Positions 24,242 through 33,273 of a stretch of DNA of 62,458 bases are shown here, one piece after another. The translations under genes and the position numbers were made by a program. Below the pieces are notes generated by a model. The model was not told the origin of the DNA and did not search any database. It was given only the letters and a program-made list of their open reading frames with translations. The DNA lies in the IMG/VR virus record IMGVR_UViG_3300045741_000405, positions 1 through 62,458 of that record. One strand, 5' to 3'. How positions within the stretch are numbered: the stretch's first letter is position 1; every line of letters starts with the position of its first letter. This DNA comes from a virus.

Positions 24242-24838
24242 ATGGGCGCTTCCTTTAGTGTAAAGGCAAATGCTTTTGGGATAGAACGGCTAACTCGAAA
24301 ACTTGATTTCGCAGCTAAAAATTCAAGAAGTGTCATTGCAAATGTTCTTCGTTCTGAAAGTAGAGGTCTCATTGCGGAACTCAAAAAGAAGTACATGTCC
24401 GGTAGACCTGGCGTATACCGAAGAACGGGGGCGTTACAGAAGAGCCTTAAAGCCAATGTTCAAATTAGCACGGGGGAAGTCTCGCTTACTATAGGTTCTA
24501 ATTCGATCTACTTTAATCTTCAGAAATATGGTGGTGTGGTAACCCCAAAAGTTGCTCAATATATGGCGATTCCAACTAACTATGGATTAACGGCCAGAGG
24601 ATTGAAACGATTTCCAGGTGGCCCAGGAGGTTACCCAGGACAATTTGGGGTCAGAAGATCGCAAGATGGACGGTTATTCCTATTCCTATTCCAGAAGATG
24701 GCCGGAAATACCACACATAGATTGGTCAAGTCTGCCTATATTCCACCAAGGTTGACTTGGGATGCTGCTGTGTTGCGATATTTACAAAGAACCACTTTTC
24801 CTAAGATTCGTGAAAAAATGGTTGATTTACTCGCATGA
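24242..24838 (+). CDS. HK97 gp10-like head-tail joining protein
   Basis: The order of helices and the YRRTGALQKSLKANV segment fit the HK97 gp10 or minor tail completion family. A basic C-terminal part follows. AGGA of the palindrome at 24222-24238 is the nearest ribosome-binding site. The end overlaps the next start as ATGA. Confidence 0.7.
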   Translation: MGASFSVKANAFGIERLTRKLDFAAKNSRSVIANVLRSESRGLIAELKKKYMSGRPGVYRRTGALQKSLKANVQISTGEVSLTIGSNSIYFNLQKYGGVVTPKVAQYMAIPTNYGLTARGLKRFPGGPGGYPGQFGVRRSQDGRLFLFLFQKMAGNTTHRLVKSAYIPPRLTWDAAVLRYLQRTTFPKIREKMVDLLA

Positions 24839-25284
24839 GTTCAAGAAGAGAACTTATTCTTCAGAATATTGAAACGACCTTAAACACCATTTCAGTTGAG
24901 AATGGGTATGAGGTTACTTTACTTAGGGTAGCCCGAGTTCCTTCTTCTCCATTCGACAATGCTCTTTTTCCCTGTGTGATGATTCTTGATCAGGGGGAAG
25001 ACAAGGAAGAAGGAATACCGGTAAATAAGACTACATGCACCCTGAAGATTGAGATAGTATTTTGGAATGACGAATATGTGGATATGTCCACTAAAGCCAT
25101 TCAGATCCAATCCTCAATTGAGAAGGCGATGAAAGTGGATAATCTTCGAGGTGGGTATGCCTATGATACGAAAGTGATTTCAAATTCATTCCTTGTTGAG
25201 GAAGAGCATTTCCCGCTTGGTGGTGGGACTATCATGTATGAGATTTATTACCGGCACGCTCTTGGCGATCCATACTCAGGTTGA
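24835..25284 (+). CDS. Probable tail terminator protein
   Basis: This is a 149-residue protein in the slot between gp10-like and tail tube genes, with RRELILQNIETTLNTI at the start and a beta-rich core ending EIYYRHALGDPY, as in gpU-like terminators. It is coupled to the previous gene. The TGA shares its A with the palindrome at 25284. Confidence 0.65.
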   Translation: MSSRRELILQNIETTLNTISVENGYEVTLLRVARVPSSPFDNALFPCVMILDQGEDKEEGIPVNKTTCTLKIEIVFWNDEYVDMSTKAIQIQSSIEKAMKVDNLRGGYAYDTKVISNSFLVEEEHFPLGGGTIMYEIYYRHALGDPYSG

Positions 25285-25318
25285 TTATTCCTAAGAATAA
25301 TTTGTTGGAGATTTAAAT

Positions 25319-26335
25319 ATGCCTCCAAGCAGAGGAAATCCGTTACTCAGAAAAAATACGCTTGTCGTTGTCAAAATGGAATCAACGGAAGGAACTGAGG
25401 CAGCGCCTAATCCTTCTACGGATGCTAAGATTTTGAATGTGAACGCGCAGTTCAAGATTGAGACCAAGCAGATTGAACGTAATCTTGTTGGACCTGGATT
25501 CGCTCGGAAGCGCTCTCTTATTGCAGAGAAGCTCGCTCGAATTACTTTCGAAACTGAAATCATGGGGTCTGGGACCGCTGGAACACCTACTACCTGGGCT
25601 ACGCTTCTTGCCGCTTGTGGCTTTAAGCACACCAATGTTGCTTCTACGTCTGACACCTATGATCCAGTAACGAATCCAAGTACCTTTGATAACACTGGAG
25701 CGGCTGGAAACTCCTCTCTTACCATTTATGTCTATGAAGATGGTATCGTTAAGAAGGCGAGAGGATGTAGAGGAACCTTCCGAATCAAGGGTGAGGGTGG
25801 AAATCCCTGCATGATTGAATGGGAGTTCCTCGGAGTATATGTTGGAACGGCTGATGTGGCTTACCCTACTCTATCCAGTGGTGCGGATGGGTCTACAGTG
25901 AATCCACCACTTTTAGAGTCGGCGGCTTTTACCTTCCAAGGGTTGGCATCGGATATTGTACTTATCAAATCCTTGAACCTTGATATCGGGAACAATATCG
26001 TTCCCCGTTGGGATGTGAACGTTTCTTCTGGGGTTAAATCCATCTTTATTTCCGATCGACGTGTTACTGGATCGATTGATCCTGAAGCGATGCTTACCGC
26101 TGATTTTGATCCTATTGCAAGATTGAATACTCCTACCGTTGGGGCTTTTAATATCACTATTGGGACTACAGCAGGGAATAAATTCACGATTACTGCTCCC
26201 GCTGCGGAGTGTCAGATTGTGGACGTCCAAGAGGGTGAGCGAGATGGGATTCTTCACTATACGCTGAATCTCCAATTCAATTGCCCAGTGGTAGAGGATG
26301 CGAACAATAAGGAAATTCGTTTCGCGTTGGTGTGA
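25319..26335 (+). CDS. Major tail tube protein
   Basis: The 338-residue protein has a beta-rich organisation with VNAQFKIETKQIERN, LARITFETEIMGSG and a CMIEWEFLGVY segment, as in large tail tube proteins. It lies directly before the tail chaperone pair and the tape measure, as expected. GGAG precedes the ATG. The TGA shares its A with the palindrome at 26335. Confidence 0.78.
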   Translation: MPPSRGNPLLRKNTLVVVKMESTEGTEAAPNPSTDAKILNVNAQFKIETKQIERNLVGPGFARKRSLIAEKLARITFETEIMGSGTAGTPTTWATLLAACGFKHTNVASTSDTYDPVTNPSTFDNTGAAGNSSLTIYVYEDGIVKKARGCRGTFRIKGEGGNPCMIEWEFLGVYVGTADVAYPTLSSGADGSTVNPPLLESAAFTFQGLASDIVLIKSLNLDIGNNIVPRWDVNVSSGVKSIFISDRRVTGSIDPEAMLTADFDPIARLNTPTVGAFNITIGTTAGNKFTITAPAAECQIVDVQEGERDGILHYTLNLQFNCPVVEDANNKEIRFALV

Positions 26336-26366
26336 TTATTCCTAGGAATAATTGAAAGGGCATTAG

Positions 26367-26741
26367 ATGATTCCGGCAGACACTACAGAGATCGTTGAGT
26401 TCACGCTCGATAGCGAGAAAGATCTTCCAGAGGATAAGAAGGCAGTTTTTAAAGTTCGACCGATTACAGTTCGTGGAATGCGTATGATTACTCGAATGAC
26501 CAAGGATCCGGATACCAACGTATCCTTTAGGATTGATCAGACCTTGGATCTTTTGAATCTGCACATCACCGGGTGGAGAAACGTATTCCATCCTTCAGGT
26601 GAGCCTATTGGATTCGAAATCGATAACCGTGGGTATTCCATTGAAACCAACTGGGATAATTTTGCGCTTCCGAGGATAGTTGAGATATTCCAAAGAATGA
26701 TCAAGGCGATGGGTATTTCAGGAGATGAAGCAAAAAACTGA
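26367..26741 (+). CDS. Tail assembly chaperone, frame-0 product
   Basis: This is a 124-residue acidic protein between tube and tape measure, equivalent in position to lambda gpG. Its last codons contain A AAA AAC (26732-26738), directly followed by the TGA stop. A -1 slip there gives a fusion with the next gene (26367-27091), as in lambda G-GT. AAAGGG precedes the start. Confidence 0.8.
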   Translation: MIPADTTEIVEFTLDSEKDLPEDKKAVFKVRPITVRGMRMITRMTKDPDTNVSFRIDQTLDLLNLHITGWRNVFHPSGEPIGFEIDNRGYSIETNWDNFALPRIVEIFQRMIKAMGISGDEAKN

Positions 26742-26799
26742 CAATGGGGGCATTGATCTCCGCTGGATACTATGATGTCCAATGCGATAAATGCCCCCA
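26720..26799 (+). promoter_or_regulatory. Programmed -1 frameshift signal
   Basis: All three parts of a classical signal are present. AGGAG (26720-26724) acts as an internal Shine-Dalgarno stimulator. The slippery heptamer A AAA AAC (26732-26738) is in register with the zero frame. After a 6-base spacer a perfect 10-bp stem follows: TGGGGGCATT (26745-26754) with AATGCCCCCA (26790-26799). The -1 frame continues into 26744-27091. Confidence 0.88.
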
Positions 26800-27091
26800 G
26801 AGATCAGAGGAGTATCAAAAGCTACATGGATGTCTTGGGCCAGTTACTCAACCGGTATATGCTTGGGATGATTTTATTTGGTATGAGTGCCCAAAGAAGG
26901 TTATGCCCAGTTGGACCTATGAGTTCTTTTCCTTGTACTCCTTATGTAGGCTAACGGAGTCATGGCCAATGTCCGGCTCGATCCTCGATCAGACCTATAA
27001 GTTCATGCAAGCAGCTCTTCTTGTTGAACGAGTTTGTTCTGAAGCTCGTGAGCAAGAGACGAAATTGAACGAGAAGAATCATGGCAAATAA
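26744..27091 (+). CDS. Tail assembly chaperone, frameshifted part
   Basis: This 115-residue stretch lies in the -1 frame of the preceding gene. It is most likely translated mainly as the C-terminal half of a fusion protein. It contains CDKCPQRSEEYQKLHGC and a second Cys-containing stretch. The ATG at 26744 has no good ribosome-binding site, which supports the fusion. Its end overlaps the tape measure start. Confidence 0.75.
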   Translation: MGALISAGYYDVQCDKCPQRSEEYQKLHGCLGPVTQPVYAWDDFIWYECPKKVMPSWTYEFFSLYSLCRLTESWPMSGSILDQTYKFMQAALLVERVCSEAREQETKLNEKNHGK

Positions 27092-28763
27092 CGTAGATAT
27101 TAAAATCACAGTTAGCACAGCCAATGTCGATGCAGTCTTATCTAAACTTAAAACCAATCTTCAGGGTGTTGATACGTCCGTTAAAACTGTAAATACCCAG
27201 CAACAGGTTGGCGGGAACATCAACAATAACTTGGCCAAGTCTGTTGGATCTTTAGACACTGGGTGGAGCAAATATCGTACAACGCTTGGCTTAACCTTAC
27301 GGCAGATGAACCCACTCATTAATTCCACTTTTGATTTCATCAGAACACTTGCGAGACTCAGGACTATTTTCTTCTTGTTTTTAACCGTTTTTGCCGTTCG
27401 CCCAGCAATCCGTGTGTTTGAGGAATTCGCCAAAGGATCTACAGAATTCCAAAAAACATTGGAGCAACTAAATGCAAATTTCGATGTGATGAAAGAGCAG
27501 ATAGGGACAAAATTAGCGCCATTATTCCGAGCAATTGCTTTAATGATTGATATTGTAAAAATCAAACTTCTCCAGATTGGGGTTGCTATAGTTCCAGCTA
27601 TTGCTGGGCTATCTGTATATGCGGTACGCATATTTAATGTATTCAAATCAGTTGCTTATGGTCTAAAAAGCGCTTTTGTTGCCATTGATTTATATTTTTC
27701 TAAAGGTACACAAGAAAAGATAGATGAACAAAAAACAGCTATAGCGAAGTATACAAAGGATCTTGAGAAACTATATGCGCTACAAAAGCGTGGTGTGGAA
27801 TATGCAACAGATCCCCAGAGTTGGTGGGGAAAATCAGAGCCTATAACAGATTTAATCAACAATACTATAGATTTAATGGGTCGAGCCTCCAGGGAAATTG
27901 AAAGTCTTGAACACGGCTCAAATGCAGCTGCCGACGCAGCGATAAAAAAAGCCATGGACACGCTTGGCGAAGATATGGCCGCAGCGGCAGAGGCATGGGG
28001 GGCAGATCCAGATAAAAATCCATTCGTAATAATGCTTAACGACGTATCCGAAAAATTAACTGCCAGTGGGGTAGATAAAGATCTTGAAAATGCCCTGCAA
28101 GATCTTTTGGATAACTTAGCCGGAAAGGTTAAGGACAACGGTAAAAACGCGGCGGGGGAATGGGCAACAGGTTTTAAAGTTGGGTTTGCGAAGTATCAAA
28201 GAACTCTCTTAGCTGACGTAACACAGCTTGCAGAAGGAATTGCTCAAGCACTTGAGACTGGCTTAGGGGATACCTTCCTGAATATCATGGAAGGTAAATT
28301 TAACAAGTTTAAAGACATTGTTGTTTCAACGCTTCGAGCGGTTCAAAAAGCCATAGCGGATTTCTTAGCTCGTGAGGCGGTTGGAGCAATCCTTAAACAG
28401 GTAATAGGTCCAATTGCACAAGGAGCTGTTGGACTATTTACACCTTCTGCGGGTGGTGGGACTCAATCCGCAAATACGATTGTTGCAAATAATCCTGGAT
28501 TGGTTGAGCACGCTTCAGGTGGTATTGTCTATAACCCATCTGTTTCACAAGTTGCTGAGCATGGTCCTGAAGCGATTATCCCACTTCAGTATCTAAATTC
28601 GCGTAAGAGTGGTGGGAATACGGTTATTTTCAATATCAATACCGTAGACGGGCAATCCACGGCAGCGTTCTTCAATCAGCATCAAGATAAGATCATCAAT
28701 ATCGTGAACCGTGGAATTACTGGTGGGAGTCAATCCATGCGTACCGCATTCGGTAAGAAGTGA
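27081..28763 (+). CDS. Tape measure protein, 560 aa
   Basis: The gene follows the chaperones. It has an N-terminal coiled region, hydrophobic segments around residues 90-110 and 150-200, and a C-terminal SGGIVYNPSVSQVAEHGPEAIIPL segment typical of tape measures. At about 0.15 nm per residue the tail would be near 80-85 nm (inference). The start overlaps the chaperone end. The stop is directly followed by the palindrome at 28764. Confidence 0.88.
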   Translation: MANNVDIKITVSTANVDAVLSKLKTNLQGVDTSVKTVNTQQQVGGNINNNLAKSVGSLDTGWSKYRTTLGLTLRQMNPLINSTFDFIRTLARLRTIFFLFLTVFAVRPAIRVFEEFAKGSTEFQKTLEQLNANFDVMKEQIGTKLAPLFRAIALMIDIVKIKLLQIGVAIVPAIAGLSVYAVRIFNVFKSVAYGLKSAFVAIDLYFSKGTQEKIDEQKTAIAKYTKDLEKLYALQKRGVEYATDPQSWWGKSEPITDLINNTIDLMGRASREIESLEHGSNAAADAAIKKAMDTLGEDMAAAAEAWGADPDKNPFVIMLNDVSEKLTASGVDKDLENALQDLLDNLAGKVKDNGKNAAGEWATGFKVGFAKYQRTLLADVTQLAEGIAQALETGLGDTFLNIMEGKFNKFKDIVVSTLRAVQKAIADFLAREAVGAILKQVIGPIAQGAVGLFTPSAGGGTQSANTIVANNPGLVEHASGGIVYNPSVSQVAEHGPEAIIPLQYLNSRKSGGNTVIFNINTVDGQSTAAFFNQHQDKIINIVNRGITGGSQSMRTAFGKK

Positions 28764-28783
28764 ATTATTCCTAGGAATAACTG

Positions 28784-29452
28784 ATGCAAACATGGGCCAT
28801 CTCCCCTCAGTACGCGCATACCGAGTCCGAGACTTATAAGACTCAACAGACTCCATTTGATCTTGGAATGGTCCAAACCAGAGCATATTGGCTCAGACCA
28901 AAGAGACGCTTCCAGCTTCAATGGAATGCAGCAGTTCAATCAGAAGTAGAATCTATTCGTTCATTCTTTAGAGACATCAATGGGCCAGCCGGAGCATTCC
29001 TTTATTCTCCAGCCGATCCTATACCAGCACCTCATCGATCGGGGGACCCGGCTGAATCCACAGCAGGGTCCCTTTCTTTACGCACCTACTATTGGGTAAT
29101 TACCTGGGTGACTGCGAGTGGAGAGACAGGTCCTTCTCCAGAAGGTACGTTTCAAGTATCGGCTAACAAGCTGCTAAATATCACGGTTCCAAAGTTCTTC
29201 TACAAATCCATTACGAAATGTCGAGTCTATGTTGGAACCTCTTCTGGGTCTTACCAGCTTCAGAATGAGGTAACCACATCAGGTGGAACGTTTATCCAGA
29301 ATTCTACTGGGCTTGTTGGTGGGGCAGCTCCACCGACTTCCAATACTGCAAAAGAGACTGTCACGGTACACCTTCAGGATGATTCATTTGATATTCAGAA
29401 GAATACCGCTGTTTCATACGCGATAAATCTAACCTTTGAGGAAATCCCTTGA
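28784..29452 (+). CDS. Minor tail protein (DUF2460-like position)
   Basis: The N-terminal part FDLGMVQTRAYWLRPKRRFQLQWNA with a following helix resembles lambda gpM or DUF2460-type tail-tip proteins. An Ig-like segment with WVTASGETGPSPEG is inserted in the second half. The end overlaps the next gene as TTGA. The palindrome at 28764-28781 supplies AGGA before the ATG. Confidence 0.65.
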   Translation: MQTWAISPQYAHTESETYKTQQTPFDLGMVQTRAYWLRPKRRFQLQWNAAVQSEVESIRSFFRDINGPAGAFLYSPADPIPAPHRSGDPAESTAGSLSLRTYYWVITWVTASGETGPSPEGTFQVSANKLLNITVPKFFYKSITKCRVYVGTSSGSYQLQNEVTTSGGTFIQNSTGLVGGAAPPTSNTAKETVTVHLQDDSFDIQKNTAVSYAINLTFEEIP

Positions 29453-31407
29453 GTAGCGCAATATCCTCTTTGAACTATACGGCGTTTGCAAAAGCTACCG
29501 TATTTGGAACCTTCACAGCCTCTCAGACTACTCTTACGCTCAATACAAACCATGGGGCTCGTTTGCCGGCTCCGCCTTTTAGATTTGTACTTCGAAACGC
29601 TTCAGACTATCAAGATGCCGCAGATGCGTTTTGGGCTGGGCAAGCTGAGATTTGTGAATGTACCGCCAAGTCAGGGGATACCCTTACTGCAATCGAACGT
29701 GGACTTGAGGGGACGATAGGATTTGTTGGGGTAACTGGAAAGACATACAAACTCGAAGTAACTCCACTTGTTTCCTATGTGGAGACTGTGAATACCCGCC
29801 ATCTTAATCCAAAGTCTCCTGAGTTTGGAGCTAAGGGTGATGGATCAACGGATGATACTGCAGCGATTCAGGCATGTATTGATAAGATTCCAGCTACAGG
29901 TGGGAAGATCATTTTCCCACCTGGGACCTATAAGATCACAGCCTCACTCAAGTATATCCCTTCTACCTTTGCTGCAAGTTCAGGTGGCCTTGTCATCGAA
30001 GGTTCTGGAGTTGATTGTACGGTAATTAAGGGTAATTCCCTCACAAGCGCGGTTCTCAAATCTAAAGATACCACTAATAGGTATTGGAGAATTGCCTTTA
30101 GAGATATCACCATTTCCAATACTTCCAGATACGTTTCTGGTGGTATTGGAGTAGAACTCTCTAAGGTGATGGACTGTAACTTCCACAATGTTCGAATCAA
30201 TGAAGTGGAGACTGGGATCTACGCTAAGGATGAATCCTGGTATAACCTCTTAGACGGTTGCTTTATCCAAGGGTGTATCACCGGAGTTAAGCTCGATAAC
30301 GGTTCATCTACTCCAGCCAATGAGTGGACGTTTAACGGTGGGAAGATTCTCGATACGATCAATGGAATGATTCTTGAGGGGGTCACCAATACCAAAGTAT
30401 TTGGGACATCTTTTGAGACATTTGTAAACGCTCTTCATATCGGGCCGACCGCCAATACCTCGAATACGACCGTTTATTCCTCAAGAATGGAAAACGGTAC
30501 GGCTGGAAGTTCCGTTGGCGTTTCCGCCGTTGCCGATAATGGATCGGGAATATTTCGAGTCACCACGGCATCCGCTCATGGATACTCTACCGGAAATAGA
30601 GTTGCCGTTGTTGGGGCAACTGGGACAGGTTCTTCCACGCTCAATCAGGGTTATGTAGCGACGGTAATTGATTCAACCCATTTGGATCTTCAGGGAGCTA
30701 CCTATTCAGGTCCACCCACAGTTACAAGCGCAGTACTATGGCCTGGATCAGGTCCAGCTATCCCCATTGTTTCCGTGGCCGATAATGGTGGTGGGCTCTT
30801 CAGAGTTACCACCCCATACCCGCATGGGTTGTACACCAACAATCAGGTGAAGGTAACCGGGTCAACTGGAACTGGATCATCGAACCTGAACAATACTCGA
30901 ACAATCACAGTAATCAGCTCAACGACATTTGATCTCGTTGGGTCTACTTATTCAGGTCCACCAGCTACCACAGCAGCTCAAATTTGGGGGGCTGGAATCC
31001 AGATCTTCTCTGGATCTACTTACCCAATGATCATGCAACCACACATGGTTTTTGCTGGAAGTACTCAGAAGATTTTGGGGGTATTCCCATCTGCTTCAAA
31101 TGTTTTTATGCAGGGGCTTCGCAAGGAAGCTGTTGGATCCTCGTCTTCCACAGGAACAATCACACTAGACGTAGCCAATGTATCTTGGATTATTGGGAAT
31201 GCCGGTTCAGCTACTACAGTAACTGATTTCGTGAATGGGTACACTTTCCAAGTGATTGGGTTTATTCCTACGACTGCAAACTACACACTCCAACACAATG
31301 CTTCTTCTGGAATTTTTACGAATACAGCGGCAAATAAAACTCTTGCAGCGAATCAAACTACCTTCTTTGTTAATCACAGCGGACTATGGCGGGAACTTAA
31401 ACTCTAA
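29449..31407 (+). CDS. Tailspike-like protein with pectate-lyase-type beta-helix
   Basis: Residues 125-165 (FGAKGDGSTDDTAAIQACID, then FPPGTYKI) are the hallmark of the pectate lyase 3 superfamily fold used by phage depolymerases. Two related segments of about 75 residues follow (around 355-430 and 440-510, each with SVADNG, FRVTT, GTGSS and YSGPP). The product probably binds or degrades a surface polysaccharide. The start is TTG with GAGGA upstream, overlapping the previous stop. The location among tail-tip genes is unusual but fits a tip-associated spike. Confidence 0.75.
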   Translation: MSSAISSLNYTAFAKATVFGTFTASQTTLTLNTNHGARLPAPPFRFVLRNASDYQDAADAFWAGQAEICECTAKSGDTLTAIERGLEGTIGFVGVTGKTYKLEVTPLVSYVETVNTRHLNPKSPEFGAKGDGSTDDTAAIQACIDKIPATGGKIIFPPGTYKITASLKYIPSTFAASSGGLVIEGSGVDCTVIKGNSLTSAVLKSKDTTNRYWRIAFRDITISNTSRYVSGGIGVELSKVMDCNFHNVRINEVETGIYAKDESWYNLLDGCFIQGCITGVKLDNGSSTPANEWTFNGGKILDTINGMILEGVTNTKVFGTSFETFVNALHIGPTANTSNTTVYSSRMENGTAGSSVGVSAVADNGSGIFRVTTASAHGYSTGNRVAVVGATGTGSSTLNQGYVATVIDSTHLDLQGATYSGPPTVTSAVLWPGSGPAIPIVSVADNGGGLFRVTTPYPHGLYTNNQVKVTGSTGTGSSNLNNTRTITVISSTTFDLVGSTYSGPPATTAAQIWGAGIQIFSGSTYPMIMQPHMVFAGSTQKILGVFPSASNVFMQGLRKEAVGSSSSTGTITLDVANVSWIIGNAGSATTVTDFVNGYTFQVIGFIPTTANYTLQHNASSGIFTNTAANKTLAANQTTFFVNHSGLWRELKL

Positions 31408-31425
31408 TTATTCCTAGGAATAATC

Positions 31426-32769
31426 ATGCTGGGATCTGGAGCTATTGGGGTTGGTGCGATTGGTTCTTCGATTGTGTATTCGAAGACCATCTCCTCTCGT
31501 CTGCTTCAATCAGATATTCTTGGTGCTATAGACACAATGAACCAAGAGGGGATTTGGGCACACCTTTTTGAAGTAAATGTGGATAGCACCACAGTTCTAT
31601 ACCTCACAGATTTCCATGATCCTATCATCTACAATTCCACTACATATACCCCCTATCCCATCGCTATCGAAGCGGTCACTACTACGGCAAAACCCGAGAA
31701 CAAAACCTTCACGGTTACCGTAGCAAACATCGATCGAAGCATTGCCGCTTACTTAGAGCTTGGGAAAATTCTTGGGAATGACGTCAAAATCATTTGGGCA
31801 TTTATTCGAAAGGCAGACGGAGAAGTTCTCAAAGGGTACCAAGATATCTATCAAATTCTTTCTGGGGAAATTAACGAGGATAAAGCCGCTGCCGTATTTG
31901 AGGTTGGTAAGTACAATCTCTTTAAAGCGAAACTCCCGCATACACGTTGGATTGATTTCCGTTGTGGCTTTGTCTACCGATCCATCAATGAATGTGGATA
32001 TGGGCGAGAAGAATTCAAAGGGCTTTCCCAGCTTGATTTTAAGCAGGGTGGTGACGGGTATAAAAACGTTCAAGGTTGGTATGCACTTAACCTGGCTAAT
32101 TGCACCTCCGCTGATATCAACGTCCTAGACGCAGATTATCTGAGTATTCGGATTGCCACTTCAGTTAACTGCAACTGGAATCAAACCACAAAAACAGGTC
32201 CGTTCTTCTACCGAAAGCTTCTTTGTTCCGACGTCATTAACGTACTTCCTGATTTCGATATCCAGGTTCTTATGGGTGGTGACCCCAATGAGGTGCAAGA
32301 AACAGAAGGACTACTTATCTGTACTGATTCAGATTCAACATCGAATTGGGTATTTATCGCCAGAAGAGTTCTATCCGGTTCAACGGCTTCTTTGGTGATA
32401 ATGAAGAACCTTGCCGGAACTGAAACTACTGAATATTCCACTGGGGCAGATAACCTCAATCTTAGGGTAGTAAAATCAGGAACCTCATTCGTCTGTTACG
32501 CGAAGGCTAATGACGCAGCAGCTACTTGGGTTCAGTTAGTTTCAGTAACGCAAGCAAACCTCAATGGAGTAAATCTACGTGTTGGAATTGCCTTTGGTTC
32601 CGGTGCCTCTGGAAGATCGTCCATATTCGCAGGAAGAGCAGATTACTTTCGCATGGTCTCTGGAGGGTACCGAACCTGCAATCGAACCATAGAGGACTGT
32701 AGAACACGGGAGAATATCAGACGAATTGATGCGGCCCCATCGATCCTACATGGCGCATTGAATCTCTGA
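31426..32769 (+). CDS. Tail-tip L-like protein (DUF2163 type) with inserted lectin-like domain
   Basis: Residues 35-180 follow the DUF2163 or L-like pattern (DFHDPIIYNSTTYTPYPI, then VEVGKYNLFKAKLP equivalents and FRCGFVYRSINECGYG). The C terminus has TCNRTIEDCRTRENIRR. The two Cys pairs match the iron-sulfur cluster layout I recall from lambda gpL. Between them lies an extra region of about 215 residues with a jelly-roll or LamG-like look (WYALNLA, YFRMVSGG). Palindromes flank the gene on both sides. Confidence 0.7.
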   Translation: MLGSGAIGVGAIGSSIVYSKTISSRLLQSDILGAIDTMNQEGIWAHLFEVNVDSTTVLYLTDFHDPIIYNSTTYTPYPIAIEAVTTTAKPENKTFTVTVANIDRSIAAYLELGKILGNDVKIIWAFIRKADGEVLKGYQDIYQILSGEINEDKAAAVFEVGKYNLFKAKLPHTRWIDFRCGFVYRSINECGYGREEFKGLSQLDFKQGGDGYKNVQGWYALNLANCTSADINVLDADYLSIRIATSVNCNWNQTTKTGPFFYRKLLCSDVINVLPDFDIQVLMGGDPNEVQETEGLLICTDSDSTSNWVFIARRVLSGSTASLVIMKNLAGTETTEYSTGADNLNLRVVKSGTSFVCYAKANDAAATWVQLVSVTQANLNGVNLRVGIAFGSGASGRSSIFAGRADYFRMVSGGYRTCNRTIEDCRTRENIRRIDAAPSILHGALNL

Positions 32770-32784
32770 TTATTCCTAGGAATA

Positions 32785-33273
32785 ATGAGTATCCTACCCC
32801 CTCCCCAAAGCATTGAACGAACTATTACGCATCTAAAGAACATTGCCCAATCCATGATTGGGATTCCCTACAAGCATTTAGGGAGAGATCCCAAGGTGGG
32901 TTTAGATTGTTGGGGTTGTGTGATTGAATTCTATAAACGTGTTGGGGTTTCTCTTCCAGACCCTATCAGTAGCTACTCTCGGGATTGGTACAAATCTGAT
33001 TCCTATATTTGGGAGAACCAATCCAAGTACTTCTCTGTGGAATGCTTCCCAGCACCTTCCTATATTGCAGTTCAGAAAATTAGCGCTCCAGTTCCAAATC
33101 ATCTTTCAGTGGTGATTGACCACACGTATGTTTTGAATTCCTCGGATAACTTTGGAGTTCATTTTCTTCGTTTGTTTTCCATTCGGAAATACATCGTGAA
33201 TTACCTTAGAATAGACGCCTTGAAGATTCGAGATGATCTCGACACCACGATTATTCCTAGGAATAAAGCATGA
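32785..33273 (+). CDS. NlpC/P60-type tail-tip peptidase
   Basis: GLDCWGCVIEFYKRVG (from about residue 34) contains the catalytic Cys region. His116 in PNHLSVVIDH is a candidate for the second catalytic residue. In lambda-like tails the equivalent (gpK) sits between L and J, exactly as here. The product would open peptidoglycan during DNA entry. A palindrome (33250-33266) encodes the last residues IIPRNK. The start lies only a few bases past another copy. Confidence 0.75.
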   Translation: MSILPPPQSIERTITHLKNIAQSMIGIPYKHLGRDPKVGLDCWGCVIEFYKRVGVSLPDPISSYSRDWYKSDSYIWENQSKYFSVECFPAPSYIAVQKISAPVPNHLSVVIDHTYVLNSSDNFGVHFLRLFSIRKYIVNYLRIDALKIRDDLDTTIIPRNKA

